Position numbers and translations under genes: made by a program | The notes under the pieces: generated by a model | What the model was told of the DNA's origin: nothing | Seen by the model: the letters and a program-made list of their open reading frames with translations, nothing else | Database searches by the model: none | Shown: piece by piece, positions 1 to 9,481 of the stretch | How the letters are laid out: each line of letters begins with the position of its first letter | Numbering within the stretch: the first letter of the stretch is position 1 | Assembly (NCBI GenBank): GCA_019912885.1 | Contig: JAIOHV010000173.1 | Span: 1 to 58,815, forward strand | Origin: a bacterium | Lineage (GTDB): Bacteria > Lernaellota > Lernaellaia > JACKCT01 | Length of the DNA: 58,815 nucleotides | Reading direction: 5' to 3'

Positions 1-1
1 T

Positions 2-403
2 GTCTACCTTTCGTCGCTGCGCCTCGTGGCCGCGGCGCCGGTTCTCGGCGTGGGCGCGGGGATGTTCGGCGATGCGTTTGCCGTTGTCCGCGCGCCGTCG
101 ATCCTCGCGCGTTACGAACACGCCCACAGCGACTACCTCGAAATCCTGTGCGAGACCGGCCCCCTTGGCCTTGCCGCGATCGCGGCGATGATCCTGTGGA
201 CCGTCGTTGCGTCGCTGCGGGCTCGCGCGCGGCGCACCAGCCGGTTCGCGCGGTCGATCGCCTTGGGCGCGCTGGTCGGCGTGGTGGCCGTCGGCGCGCA
301 CGGGCTCGTCGATTTCAACTTCGCGATCCCGGCGAACCTCGTCACATTTTTCGCGCTCCTCGCCCTGGCTTACGTCACGGCGACGCGCGTGCTGAAGAAC
401 TGA
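2..403 (+). CDS. O-antigen ligase/polymerase family membrane protein, C-terminal fragment (5' cut by window edge)
   Basis: The frame is open from base 2 and ends at TGA 401-403; the start lies outside the window. The 133 visible residues carry HAHSDYLEILCETGPLG, the histidine-containing periplasmic loop motif typical of Wzy_C/WaaL-type O-antigen ligases and polymerases. Three hydrophobic helices follow (about residues 53-70, 85-105 and 110-128). Family members join or polymerise undecaprenyl-linked glycans at the periplasmic face of the inner membrane. It is the first gene seen of the polysaccharide operon. A second, complete member of this superfamily lies at 11312-12835, so polymerase and ligase roles may be split between the two; the sequence does not say which is which. 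Confidence 0.8.
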   Translation, partial: VYLSSLRLVAAAPVLGVGAGMFGDAFAVVRAPSILARYEHAHSDYLEILCETGPLGLAAIAAMILWTVVASLRARARRTSRFARSIALGALVGVVAVGAHGLVDFNFAIPANLVTFFALLALAYVTATRVLKN

Positions 404-406
404 CCC

Positions 407-1813
407 GTGCGCCGCGTTTTCGCCGTCATCGGCCTTGCCGCCGCCGTTCTCGTTTGCGTCAAGGGCGCGGCGACGCTTGCCGGCGCGTCGGCCCTGGAAT
501 CGGTGCGCGCGCGCGCGCGCCACAGCGTCGATCCCGTCGGCCCCGAAGATGCCCGCAAGCGCTGGCGCCGGCTGTCGAGTGCGATTCGCCTCATTCCGGG
601 CGATCCGGATGCGTGGGAAACGGCAGGGCGATATCTCCACCGCGCCGCCGAAAGCGCGAACGCCCCGGTGGCGGACGCGATCGAGAAAAGCGTCGTTGAG
701 GCGGGCTCCCGTTTTTCGGCGCCGGAGGCCGGCGATGTCGCCGCCTGCGAACCGTCAGGCGGCTTGGGCGGGCATGATCGCGATCGCCGGGCGCGCCTGC
801 TTTGCGCCGCTTTGGTCTGCTACGAGCGCGCGGCGAGCGCGAACGCCCTGGCGGCCGGACCGCGCTTTTGGGGATCGATCGCGCGCGCTCGCCTCCAATC
901 ATTTTCGAAAGCCGACGAAACCGCGATCGACGCCCAATTCGAGACGATGGAAGAGGCCCTTGCGCTTGACCCGGTACGCCCCGATCGCTTGCGCGCGGCG
1001 GGCGATCTTGCGCTTTCGCTTGGCCGCGACGATCGCGCGGGCCGCTGGTATCGAGCCGCGCTCGCGCTTGGCCTCGACGACCTGGAGCGGATCGTCGAAT
1101 CGCTACTGCATTCCGCGGGCGGGATCGAGGCGGCCGTGGCGGTTGTGCCCGACAGGGCGCGCGCGCAGCATCGCCTCGCCGAGTACCTCGCGGATCGATG
1201 GCGATTCGACGAGGCCGAGCGAGCGTACGGACGCTATCGCGAATTGGCCGGCGCGCCATTCGCGCGCGACGACGATCTCGTGCAAAACGGCACTTTTGAC
1301 AGGGAGTTGGACGAGACATTTCCGCGCTGGCGCATCGTTCCGGCCGAGGGGGCGCGCGTCGCGCGAGCCCGCGATGGCGGCGGCCCGGCGCTGCACGTTC
1401 GCCTTGGCTCCGATGTCGCGCACTGGTTTCACGCCTGGCAGGATATTCCGCTAAACCCCGGGGGGCGCTATCGTCTGACTGTGGAAGGCACGGCAAGCGG
1501 CGCCGGAGCGGGTGACGCGCTCGGCGTGGAGGCCGTGCATCCGCTCGACGCGGAACTGTTCGCCGCGGCGGCAACGAAAAGCTACGAACCCGGCGAGCGC
1601 GGCGGGGCGTTTTCGATCGAAACGGAATTTGAGGTTCCCGTCGACATGAGCGCCATGCGTATCCGCCTGCGCGCGGTGCGTGGCGAGCGCCGGCGGGCCG
1701 ACGAGTTGAACATCGCGTGGCGGCGCGTCGCCGTGGAGCGCGTCCCGGAAAACAACGAAACGGAATGGGCGACGGATGCCGAAAGTCACGGTTCTGATAC
1801 GGGCCAAAAATGA
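407..1813 (+). CDS. Membrane-anchored TPR-like protein with C-terminal carbohydrate-binding-like domain
   Basis: A 468-residue protein starting at GTG 407, three bases after the upstream stop. Residues about 4-27 form a hydrophobic anchor or signal sequence. Residues about 45-270 are Ala/Arg-rich helical repeats of TPR character, including an IRLIPGDPDAWETAGRYL-type repeat. From about residue 287 the sequence turns to beta-type with NGTFDRELDETFPRWRI, which resembles the opening of CBM4/9 or galactose-binding-like domains. I recognise no named family. Its place inside the polysaccharide operon suggests a periplasmic scaffold or glycan-binding role; this is inference. The 3' end overlaps the next gene by 38 bases. 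Confidence 0.75.
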   Translation: MRRVFAVIGLAAAVLVCVKGAATLAGASALESVRARARHSVDPVGPEDARKRWRRLSSAIRLIPGDPDAWETAGRYLHRAAESANAPVADAIEKSVVEAGSRFSAPEAGDVAACEPSGGLGGHDRDRRARLLCAALVCYERAASANALAAGPRFWGSIARARLQSFSKADETAIDAQFETMEEALALDPVRPDRLRAAGDLALSLGRDDRAGRWYRAALALGLDDLERIVESLLHSAGGIEAAVAVVPDRARAQHRLAEYLADRWRFDEAERAYGRYRELAGAPFARDDDLVQNGTFDRELDETFPRWRIVPAEGARVARARDGGGPALHVRLGSDVAHWFHAWQDIPLNPGGRYRLTVEGTASGAGAGDALGVEAVHPLDAELFAAAATKSYEPGERGGAFSIETEFEVPVDMSAMRIRLRAVRGERRRADELNIAWRRVAVERVPENNETEWATDAESHGSDTGQK

Positions 1814-3497
1814 AGCGCGCCAAATCGGGGCGACGCTCGACGCCGTCCTTGGGCAGCGCGGAGTCGAATTCGACGTGCTCGTGCTCGATTCCGGAAGCAC
1901 GGACGAGACCGTCGCGCTCGCGCAAAAACGCGGTGTGCGCGTCGAGACGATGCCGGCGGAAGAGTTCACTTACGGGCGCGCGCTCAATCGCGGCATCGCG
2001 GCGACGGACGCGCCTATCGTCGCGCTGCTTTCGGCGCACGCACGTCCGCTCGATCGCGACTGGCTCGCGAACATCCTTGCGCCATTAGACGATCCGGCCG
2101 TCGCGGCGGTGACCGGCAAGCAGCTTCCGCGCCCGGATTGCAATCCGTTCGACCGGCGCGGTCTGCGCCGGCGCTACGGCCTTTCGCGCCGTTATCTCCA
2201 CGCGGGCTCCGCGATCACGCATTCGAACGCGAACGCCGCGATCCGGCGCGCCGACTGGGAACGCGAACGGTTCGACGAAACGCTTCCGTATTCAGAGGAT
2301 CTCGCCTGGTCGCTTTGCATGATGGCCAACGGCCGGCGCATCGTTTACGAGCCGACCGCCGCCGCGTACCACAGCCACAATGAGACGCCCGCCGAGCTTT
2401 TCCGCCGCTTCCACGCGGAGTCCGCGGCGCGCGTCGCGATCGGACAGGCCGGTTCGCGCTACCGCTTGCCGCGCCTTGCGTACGATCTCGTCGCGGGCGC
2501 CGCCTACGACGCGATCACGGCGCTCGCTCGCCCGGCCGACTGGCGCTATATCCCGCACGCTTTCGCGCGGCGCCATGCGATCAACATCGGCCGCTATTGC
2601 GGATCGCGAGGCATTCCGCGCGTTCCGGGCCGCCGACCGACAAGCCAGGCGCTTTCGCGCGTGGGGCTGATCGCGTGGGACAAGCTCAACGCGACGCTGC
2701 AACGCCTGGCTCCTTATGTCGTCCGCGCGACGCGCAAGCACGTCAGCGCGATCCATCCCAAGCACCTGCTGCGCGACAGCCAGGCGCATTACTGGTACGG
2801 CGATTATCTGACCGGCGGGCGGCTTCTGGATATCGGCTGCAATCAGGGGATGCACGCGATCTGGGCCGCCAAGCGGATGGACGAGGTCGTCGCGTTCGAT
2901 CAGGACCGGCGCGTATTGGAAGTCGCGGCGTTCAACTCGAGGTGGGAGGGGCTGCGCAACGTCACGCTGCTGCGTCTTTCCGCCGAGAAATCGCTTCCGT
3001 TTGCCGACGCGAGCTTCGATGTCGTGCTCGCGTTCGATGTGATCGAGCACCTCGAAAATCGCCGGGCGTTCCTTGGCGAGATCCGTCGCTTGTTGAAGCC
3101 GGGCGGCACGTTGCTGCTGTCGGCGCCGAACGCCGATACGCAATACAAGCGCTGGAAGAAGGAAGCGGGGCTGCGTTTTTACTGCGACCCGACGCACGTC
3201 ATCGAATACGGCGACGGCGAGCTCGAGCGCGAGTGCGAGGAGGGTGGCTTCGCCTGCGAGGCGCGCCGGCCCGTCGTGCTCGATACACCCTGGTACGGCG
3301 TCTTCGATTTTCTGGGCGGATTCTCGCTGCCGCTTTATGAGCGTTTCGATCAATACAAGCGCGACGCGATGGAATACCGCCCGGGCGACACGACCGGATA
3401 TCGCGTCGTTCTTCGCCCGCGCCCCGTCGAAAAGGCGCCGGGAAACAGGACGAGCCGCAAACGCCCGAAACGCGGCGAGGCGCGTGCCCGGACCTGA
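1776..3497 (+). CDS. Glycosyltransferase family 2 fused to class I SAM methyltransferase
   Basis: A 573-residue two-domain protein. The N-terminal domain (about 1-240) is GT2: RAKNEARQIGATLDAVLGQ then DSGSTDETV, the nucleotide-sugar binding signature. The usual DxD position reads SAHARPLDRDWL, a variant I associate with rhamnosyltransferase-like GT2 proteins. The C-terminal domain (about 340-510) is a Rossmann methyltransferase with LLDIGCNQG (motif I), FDVVLAFDVIEHLE and LLKPGGTLLLSAPN. The protein probably adds a sugar and methylates the same glycan, or caps a chain. The ATG at 1776 lies inside the end of the preceding gene, and the stop overlaps the next start as TGATG, so translation is coupled. 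Confidence 0.88.
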   Translation: MPKVTVLIRAKNEARQIGATLDAVLGQRGVEFDVLVLDSGSTDETVALAQKRGVRVETMPAEEFTYGRALNRGIAATDAPIVALLSAHARPLDRDWLANILAPLDDPAVAAVTGKQLPRPDCNPFDRRGLRRRYGLSRRYLHAGSAITHSNANAAIRRADWERERFDETLPYSEDLAWSLCMMANGRRIVYEPTAAAYHSHNETPAELFRRFHAESAARVAIGQAGSRYRLPRLAYDLVAGAAYDAITALARPADWRYIPHAFARRHAINIGRYCGSRGIPRVPGRRPTSQALSRVGLIAWDKLNATLQRLAPYVVRATRKHVSAIHPKHLLRDSQAHYWYGDYLTGGRLLDIGCNQGMHAIWAAKRMDEVVAFDQDRRVLEVAAFNSRWEGLRNVTLLRLSAEKSLPFADASFDVVLAFDVIEHLENRRAFLGEIRRLLKPGGTLLLSAPNADTQYKRWKKEAGLRFYCDPTHVIEYGDGELERECEEGGFACEARRPVVLDTPWYGVFDFLGGFSLPLYERFDQYKRDAMEYRPGDTTGYRVVLRPRPVEKAPGNRTSRKRPKRGEARART

Positions 3498-4861
3498 TGC
3501 GCATCTTGATGCTCAGCGAATATTTTCTGCCGCACTCGCCGGGTGGCGCGGAGTGGAGCGTCTTCCATCTGGCCGGCGCGCTCGCACGGGCCGGTCACTC
3601 CGTCCGCGTCGTCACGCCCGACCTCGGGCGGGTCGAGCAATCGCGCGCGGGAGATATCGACAAGCGCCTCGCGGCCTCCGGAGATGCGTATGTGATTCGT
3701 TTTCCCGTCCGCGTCACGATGGGGGATCCGCCGCGCGCGTTCGCATCGTACGTATTCGGCAATCCGTTTTTTCAGGCGCGTTTCGCGCGGGCGGCGCGAT
3801 CGGCCGCGATCGAGCACAAGTCAGAGATCCTGCACGCCCAGGGGTACGACAGTTTCGCCGCCACGCACCGGGCGGCGCGTTCGTTGGGCCTGCCGTGCGT
3901 CGCGACGGTGCGCGATTACCGGGCCTTGTGCCCGATTTCGATCTGCCTGCACGATCAGGATCGGGCCCCCGTGGGATGCGGAGCCGGCGATTTCCGCGGA
4001 TGCCTGCGCGCCTACAACGAAATTTACGGCGTTGAGGTTTCGGGCATGAGCCGCGCGCGCCACGACGTTCGCCGCCGCCTGGAGTGGGCGAACCGCCAAC
4101 GCGCCGTCCGGGCAATCATGAACATGGACGGCGCGATCTTCGTCTCCCGGCGCGTTTTCGACATCTACGGCGCTTCGCGTCTGACGCCGCCGTTCAGCCG
4201 TGTGATACCCAATCTCGTCCCAATGAGCGAATCGACCCTGCCGCCGGAGCGCGACGGCGCGGCGCGCGAACCGGCCTCGCCGGATGCTGCGGCCTTTCGC
4301 GCGCGTCTTGGCCTTGCGGGCAAACGGGTGATCGCGTTTGTCGGCCGCTATTCGATCGGCAAGGGCGCGCGCGTGCTGACAAGCGCGATGGAGATCGTCG
4401 CGGCCGGCCGCGACGATGTGGTGTGCGTCGTCGCGGGAAATCGCGAGGAGACGCGCGCGGCGCCGTCGATGTTGTTTGCCGGGCGGCTTCCGCAAAAGGA
4501 TATGCGCGCCTTGTACGCGACGGCGGAGTTTGTCGTTTTGCCGTCGCGCTGGCAGGAGCCCTTTTCGCGCGTGCTGCTCGAAGCCGCGGCGGCCGCGCGA
4601 CCGATCGTCGCGGCCGACGCGGGCGGAAACGCCGAAGCGGTGATCGACGGCGTCACGGGGCGTCTCGTGCCGCGAAATGATGCGCCCGCGCTGGCCGACG
4701 CGATTCTCGCCATGCTTGAACTCCCGGAAGACGCGAGGCGCGCGATGGGCGAGCGCGCACGAGACCATACCGCCGCGCACTTCGGCGAGGCGGCGGTCGT
4801 GCCGGCCATGGAGGCGTTTTATCGCGACGTGCGGGCGGGCGCTCGCGAGGACCACGGATGA
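3497..4861 (+). CDS. GT4-type glycosyltransferase
   Basis: A 454-residue GT-B fold enzyme. The acceptor-side N-terminus shows GGAEWSVFHLAGALARAGH and the Rossmann strand VRVVTP. The donor-side half has FVGRYSIGKG (about residue 281) and the EX7E region RWQEPFSRVLLEAA (about 350), followed by AADAGGNAEAVIDGVTGRLV, all diagnostic of GT4. A Cys-bearing insertion (RALCPISICLHDQD, then GCGAGDFRGC) near residues 138-175 is also found in some GT4 proteins of capsule clusters. The start ATG overlaps the previous TGA and the stop overlaps the next ATG (ATGA). Sugar specificity cannot be read from sequence. Confidence 0.88.
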   Translation: MRILMLSEYFLPHSPGGAEWSVFHLAGALARAGHSVRVVTPDLGRVEQSRAGDIDKRLAASGDAYVIRFPVRVTMGDPPRAFASYVFGNPFFQARFARAARSAAIEHKSEILHAQGYDSFAATHRAARSLGLPCVATVRDYRALCPISICLHDQDRAPVGCGAGDFRGCLRAYNEIYGVEVSGMSRARHDVRRRLEWANRQRAVRAIMNMDGAIFVSRRVFDIYGASRLTPPFSRVIPNLVPMSESTLPPERDGAAREPASPDAAAFRARLGLAGKRVIAFVGRYSIGKGARVLTSAMEIVAAGRDDVVCVVAGNREETRAAPSMLFAGRLPQKDMRALYATAEFVVLPSRWQEPFSRVLLEAAAAARPIVAADAGGNAEAVIDGVTGRLVPRNDAPALADAILAMLELPEDARRAMGERARDHTAAHFGEAAVVPAMEAFYRDVRAGAREDHG

Positions 4862-7128
4862 CCGATCCGCGCCCGATTCGCGTCTGTTCGCCGCAGATGT
4901 CACTCTCGCCGGAGAACACCTACGGCGGGGGTATATTCCATCTGAAGCTTCTCGAGGCGCTCGCCGAGCGAGGGACGCCGTGCGTCATTCCACTCGCATT
5001 CCGGTCACAGTACGAGCCGCGCCCGAACTGGGACGTTCTGGTCATTCCCGTCGAACGCACCTACAAGCTCGGGCCGATCATCAGCAACGCCGTTTTTTTT
5101 CTTGCGCTCACATGGTTGTGGTTCGGCGCGCGGCGCCGCTTCGACATCGTGCGCGTGACGGATCCGTATTACGTCGGCCCCGCGGCGCTCGCGTTCCGCG
5201 CCCTGACCGGCGTGCCCTTGGCCGCCAATGTTTTCCATCTCGAGGACAACGAGCACATCCGGAATTTCGTGGTGCGTCATGTATGCCGCCGCTGCAACGG
5301 CGTCATTGTGACGAGCGAGTTTTCAAAGGCGCAGGCTTCGTCCCGCCTGGGGCTCGACCCGGAAAAGATCTATGTGACGTACGGCGGCACGACGGAGCTT
5401 CACGCCGCGCCGCGCACGCCGGAGGACGCCCGGCGGGCCGTCGGACTTTCCGGCAAACGCGTTTTCGGATTTGTCGGCGCCCTCTCCGAGCGAAAAAATC
5501 CCGGATATCTCCTTGAGGTGTTCGCGCCGCTCGCGCGGACGAATGCGGATCTGCATCTCGTGATCGTCGGCGACGACGCGCCGGGGGAAGAGGGTTGCCG
5601 CGAACGCTTGATGCGCCGCGCGACGACACTTGGCGTCGAATCGCGCGTGACGTTCACCGGGCGAATCGCCAACGATCGCAAGGCGCTCTACGCACGCGCG
5701 ATGGATCTGTTCGTCTTTCCGAGCCTGCTGGAAGGATTCGGCCTTGCCGTCGTGGAACTGATGGCGCTGGGCGTTCCCGCGGTCGTATCAAATCGCGGAT
5801 CGCTGCCGGAGGTCGTCAAGCACGACGTGACGGGGCTCGTGCTGCCACTCGAGGATCGGGATCGTTTCGGCGCCGAATTGGCGTCGCTGCTTGCGGACGA
5901 CGCGCGCCTTGCGCGCTATGGCGACAATGCGCGGCGCGCGGTGCGTGAACGTTTCACGTGGGAACGTTGCGCCGAGGAAACGGACGCGATTCACGATCGC
6001 CTCACACGCAAGCGGCGGCGGCGGATTCTCGCCGTCGTTCTCAACGCGGGCGACGGAGCGGAGACGATGCGCCGCGAAGGACAGCTCGCGCGTTTCAACG
6101 ATAACTACGTCGCCGCGTGGTCGCGCGCGTTCGATCGCGTGGACGTGTACGAATACGGCGCAAGCGGCGAAACGCCGTTTCCGAACGCGCATTTCGTTGC
6201 GGGCCGGCCGCGTTGGCGCGGCGTGGCGTACGGCCTTGCGCTGCCCTTTTTGCATCGGCGGCGGATTCGCCGTGCATCGCTCGTCCGCGCGATGCATGCC
6301 GGGGCGGCGCTTCCGGCCGTGATCGCGCAAATGCTCTGGCGTCGCCCGCTCGTGGTGACGTACGGATATCGATACGACGCCTTCATGCGCGAAAAAAGGC
6401 GTCCGCTCTATGCGCGCTACGCGGCCTTCGTGGCGAGGCGCGCGATCAAACGCGCGCACGCGGTTATCGTTACGAACGCTTCCCTCGAAGCGCACGTGCG
6501 CGCGTTGATCGGGCCCGAACGCGTGCATCTGATTCCCAACGGGGTGGATACGGAAGCGTTCGCGCCAAACGGCGCCATCAGGCGCGACGGCAAGGCGACG
6601 GTGGTTTTTGTCGGTCGGCTCGAGCCGCAAAAGAATCCGTTGCTGCTCGCGGCGGCGCTTGCGCCGATGCGCGAGCGGGTGCGTCTCGTCGTGGCGGGGG
6701 ACGGAGCGTTGCGTTCGCGCCTGGCCGATGCGTGCGCCGGTGCGGGTATCGAAGCGGACCTGCGCGGAACGGTTCCGCATACGGAACTGCCGGCGTTGTT
6801 GGCGTCGGCCGATGTTTTCGTGCTTCCAAGCCGCATCGAAGGTCACCCGAAATCGTTGCTCGAGGCGATGGCGGCGGGCTTGCCGTGCGTCGGGACGCGC
6901 GTGGCCGGAATCGAGGACGTGTTGCGCGACGGCGAAACGGGACTTCTCGTGCCGCCGGACGACGCGGCGGCGCTTTGCGATGCGATTGAGCGCGTGCTCG
7001 ATGACAAAGAACTCGCGCGAACGCTTGGCGCGGCGGCGCGAAAGGACGTCGAGACGCGCTACGATCTGCGCGCGAACATCGAGCGGGAGATCGCGCTGCT
7101 GAACGCGGTGGCGATGGGCGTCTCATGA
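4858..7128 (+). CDS. Tandem glycosyltransferase: two GT4-type domains in one polypeptide
   Basis: A 756-residue protein, roughly twice the usual GT4 length. Domain 1 (about 1-385) has GGGIFHLKLLEALAERG near the N-terminus, FVGALSERKNPGYLLEVF and FPSLLEGFGLAVVELMALG. A short basic linker (KRRRR) leads to domain 2 (about 386-756) with FVGRLEPQKNPLLLAAAL, LPSRIEGHPKSLLEAMAAG and GVDTEAFAPNG. Both halves keep the full GT-B donor site including the EX7E-like glutamates, so both may be active. They probably add two consecutive residues of the repeat unit. Start and stop both overlap neighbours by 4 nt. I see no frameshift or internal stop, so this is a true fusion in this assembly. Confidence 0.88.
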   Translation: MTDPRPIRVCSPQMSLSPENTYGGGIFHLKLLEALAERGTPCVIPLAFRSQYEPRPNWDVLVIPVERTYKLGPIISNAVFFLALTWLWFGARRRFDIVRVTDPYYVGPAALAFRALTGVPLAANVFHLEDNEHIRNFVVRHVCRRCNGVIVTSEFSKAQASSRLGLDPEKIYVTYGGTTELHAAPRTPEDARRAVGLSGKRVFGFVGALSERKNPGYLLEVFAPLARTNADLHLVIVGDDAPGEEGCRERLMRRATTLGVESRVTFTGRIANDRKALYARAMDLFVFPSLLEGFGLAVVELMALGVPAVVSNRGSLPEVVKHDVTGLVLPLEDRDRFGAELASLLADDARLARYGDNARRAVRERFTWERCAEETDAIHDRLTRKRRRRILAVVLNAGDGAETMRREGQLARFNDNYVAAWSRAFDRVDVYEYGASGETPFPNAHFVAGRPRWRGVAYGLALPFLHRRRIRRASLVRAMHAGAALPAVIAQMLWRRPLVVTYGYRYDAFMREKRRPLYARYAAFVARRAIKRAHAVIVTNASLEAHVRALIGPERVHLIPNGVDTEAFAPNGAIRRDGKATVVFVGRLEPQKNPLLLAAALAPMRERVRLVVAGDGALRSRLADACAGAGIEADLRGTVPHTELPALLASADVFVLPSRIEGHPKSLLEAMAAGLPCVGTRVAGIEDVLRDGETGLLVPPDDAAALCDAIERVLDDKELARTLGAAARKDVETRYDLRANIEREIALLNAVAMGVS

Positions 7129-8213
7129 GCGCTCCCAAGGTCTTGTTCGTCTTCAACCGCGCGCGAGGCGAGTTGCAGGCGGCGTACGAGCGCGGCGAAG
7201 CGCCCGATCACGCGCTTTACGCCATTAACGCCATGCGGCGACGCGGATTCGAGCCGTGGTTTTCGGACGCCGGGCAGCGGATCCGGGGCATCGCTCATTT
7301 ATGGGTGCGTGCCGCGCATGTGCTTTCCGACGGCGGGCGTCGCGTCGGTTTTCACGCGTGGCAGGAGCGATGTCTGCGCGGCGACATGGCGCGCGCGGAT
7401 CTTATCTTCGCGACCGCGGACAGCTCCGCGCTGCCGATCCTGGCGCGCAAGGCGCGCGGACGCGTTCGCGCGCCGGTCGTGTACGCGACGATCGGCCTGA
7501 CGCACGGCTTTCCCGAGCGGCGCGGCGCTCTCTGGCGCTGGTATCGGCGGCTGCTGCGCGAAGCCGCGGCGATCGTTCACTTCGGTCACGCGGAGGGCGA
7601 GGAGCTTGCGCGGATCTTCGAAGTCGAGCCCGCGCGCCGGCATTTCGTGCCGTTTTGCGTCGATGCGGGATTTTTCGTGGACGATCCCTCCGAGGAAGAC
7701 CGACCGTTGTCGTTCGGATTCGACACGCGCCGCGATTGGAAACTGCTTGCGTGCGCGATCGAGGGTTCAGGCGTAAAGCTGGACGTACACGCCTACACGG
7801 ACGTCGCCCAGCGCACGTCGTGGCCCGCCGAGGCTCGCGTACTTGCGCCGATTCCCGTACCGGAAATGAAACGGCGCGTCGCGCGGGCGCGATTTGTCGT
7901 ATTGCCCGTGGAAGAAAATCCGTACACCGGCGCCACCATCGCCCTGCTTTCCGCGATGGCCGCGGGCAAGGCCGTCCTCGTCACGCAAACGGCGGCGATC
8001 CGCGAGGGTTACGGGCTCGTCAATCGCGAGAATGTGCTTCTCGTGCCGCCGGACGACGCGCGGGCGATGCGCCGGGCGATCGAAGAGTTGAACGAGGACG
8101 CGGCGCTGCGCGCGCGGCTTGGCGAACGCGCGCGGGCGCATGTGCGCGAGCATCTGGATATCGAGAGGATGGCGGATCGATTCGCGTCCATTTTTCGCGG
8201 GGCGCTTTCATGA
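7125..8213 (+). CDS. Glycosyltransferase, GT4-like (divergent N-terminal half)
   Basis: A 362-residue protein. The N-terminal half is divergent but has a GT-B-like alternation of strands and helices. The C-terminal half has LPVEENPYTGATIALLSAMAAGKAVLVT, which corresponds to the EX7E donor region of GT4 enzymes, then ENVLLVPPDDARAMRRAIEEL, the usual end of the fold (motifs given as separate short stretches: VEENPYTGATIALLSAMAAG and NVLLVPPDDARAM). It is translationally coupled on both sides by ATGA overlaps. The likely role is a cytoplasmic sugar transfer in repeat-unit assembly; the substrate is unknown. Confidence 0.8.
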   Translation: MSAPKVLFVFNRARGELQAAYERGEAPDHALYAINAMRRRGFEPWFSDAGQRIRGIAHLWVRAAHVLSDGGRRVGFHAWQERCLRGDMARADLIFATADSSALPILARKARGRVRAPVVYATIGLTHGFPERRGALWRWYRRLLREAAAIVHFGHAEGEELARIFEVEPARRHFVPFCVDAGFFVDDPSEEDRPLSFGFDTRRDWKLLACAIEGSGVKLDVHAYTDVAQRTSWPAEARVLAPIPVPEMKRRVARARFVVLPVEENPYTGATIALLSAMAAGKAVLVTQTAAIREGYGLVNRENVLLVPPDDARAMRRAIEELNEDAALRARLGERARAHVREHLDIERMADRFASIFRGALS

Positions 8214-9481
8214 CGCACGCTCCCTGGACGCGGCGCGTCGGCCGGCTTCTGCGCATGGATTTCGACTACGTCGCGCACGGCGGCTCCTGGCTGACGGCCG
8301 ATCACGCCGTCAATGTCGCCACGAGTTTCGTGACGACCTACGTGCTCGCGAATGCCATCGAGCCGGAATCGTACGGCGCCTACCTCTATATCCTCGCCAT
8401 CGCGATGTTCCTGCTTCCGTTGACGTTGACCGGCGTGTCGAATGCGATGATCCGCTCGCTCGCGCGCGGATTCGACGGCGTGTTCGCGCGGGGCGTGCGC
8501 CGCCGCCTGGCATGGTCGCTCGCGGGCGGCGGAATCCTGGTGTTGCTCGGGCCCGTCTTCGCGCTGACGGGGCGCGAAGACCTTGTCGCGCCGGCCATCG
8601 CCGCGGGGATCGGATTCGCGCTGGCGTTCGGCGCGGACGACTACAAAACGTGGTATCACGCGCGGCGCGAATTTCGTTCCTACGCGTTTGTGAACGGCGC
8701 GATCAACATCGCCGTCGCCTCGGCGACGATGGGCGCGGCGCTCGCAGGCGGCGGCCCGGCGTGGATCCTCGCGGCGAATATCGGTACGCGCGGCGCGGCG
8801 AATTCGATCGCGACGCTCGCCGTCTGGCGGCGGCGCGCGAACGACAACGTTGAGGAAGGATTTGACGCGTTCGGGCGGAATCTGTCGTGGATCGCCGCGC
8901 TCAACAACGTGTCGTTCACGATCGACCAGGTTCTCGTCGGGACGTTCTACGATCTTCCAGTCATGGCGGTTTATGGCCTCGCGACGCGGCTTTCCGAGCC
9001 GTTTCGCGTCATCGGCACGGTAATCAACCGCCTCGCCTGGCCCAAGGCGGTGACGCTCGAGGCGCGCGACGCGGCGCGCAAATTCCTGTCGAAGCTCGCC
9101 GTGCTGGTCGCCGTGCTTACCGCGCTTGCGCTCGTGACGGCCGCGGCGTTTCCCTTTGTGCTGCGCTTGTTCTTTCCGGCGTACGCGAATTCGTGGCCGC
9201 TTGTTTTGCTGATGATCGCGTCGGCCTTATTATCGGTGGTCGTCACGTATCTGGAAACCTACTACATCTCGCAGGACCATTTGCAGCGAACGTATTACCT
9301 GGCCTCGACGATTCGCCCGACGTTGACGATCGCGCTCATCGTTCCGTTTCTGGCGATCTGGGGCATTTACGGCGCCGTCATAGCCCGGCTTGTCGTGCGG
9401 TTTGGCGCGTGCGTTGTCCTGACGGCGCGCATGTTGCCCGAGCGCCATCGCGTGCCGATCGCAACGGAGCCGGCGCCGTGA
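8210..9481 (+). CDS. Lipopolysaccharide/oligosaccharide flippase, Wzx-like (MATE/MVF superfamily)
   Basis: A 423-residue polytopic membrane protein with about twelve hydrophobic helices. I chose ATG 8210, which overlaps the upstream TGA as ATGA and leaves a natural N-terminus; an open frame upstream of it is only the shadow of the preceding gene. The opening GGSWLTADHAVNVATSFVTT and the pattern of paired helices fit polysaccharide biosynthesis C-terminal/Wzx proteins, which flip undecaprenyl-PP-linked repeat units across the inner membrane. Together with the ligase/polymerase-like proteins at both ends of the cluster this points to a Wzx/Wzy-dependent pathway rather than an ABC-dependent one. 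Confidence 0.82.
   Translation: MTHAPWTRRVGRLLRMDFDYVAHGGSWLTADHAVNVATSFVTTYVLANAIEPESYGAYLYILAIAMFLLPLTLTGVSNAMIRSLARGFDGVFARGVRRRLAWSLAGGGILVLLGPVFALTGREDLVAPAIAAGIGFALAFGADDYKTWYHARREFRSYAFVNGAINIAVASATMGAALAGGGPAWILAANIGTRGAANSIATLAVWRRRANDNVEEGFDAFGRNLSWIAALNNVSFTIDQVLVGTFYDLPVMAVYGLATRLSEPFRVIGTVINRLAWPKAVTLEARDAARKFLSKLAVLVAVLTALALVTAAAFPFVLRLFFPAYANSWPLVLLMIASALLSVVVTYLETYYISQDHLQRTYYLASTIRPTLTIALIVPFLAIWGIYGAVIARLVVRFGACVVLTARMLPERHRVPIATEPAP

Noticed and set aside
7256-8209. A 741-residue flippase starting at 7256
   Set aside because: The first 318 residues are a shadow frame of the upstream glycosyltransferase; ATG 8210 with an ATGA overlap is the real start.
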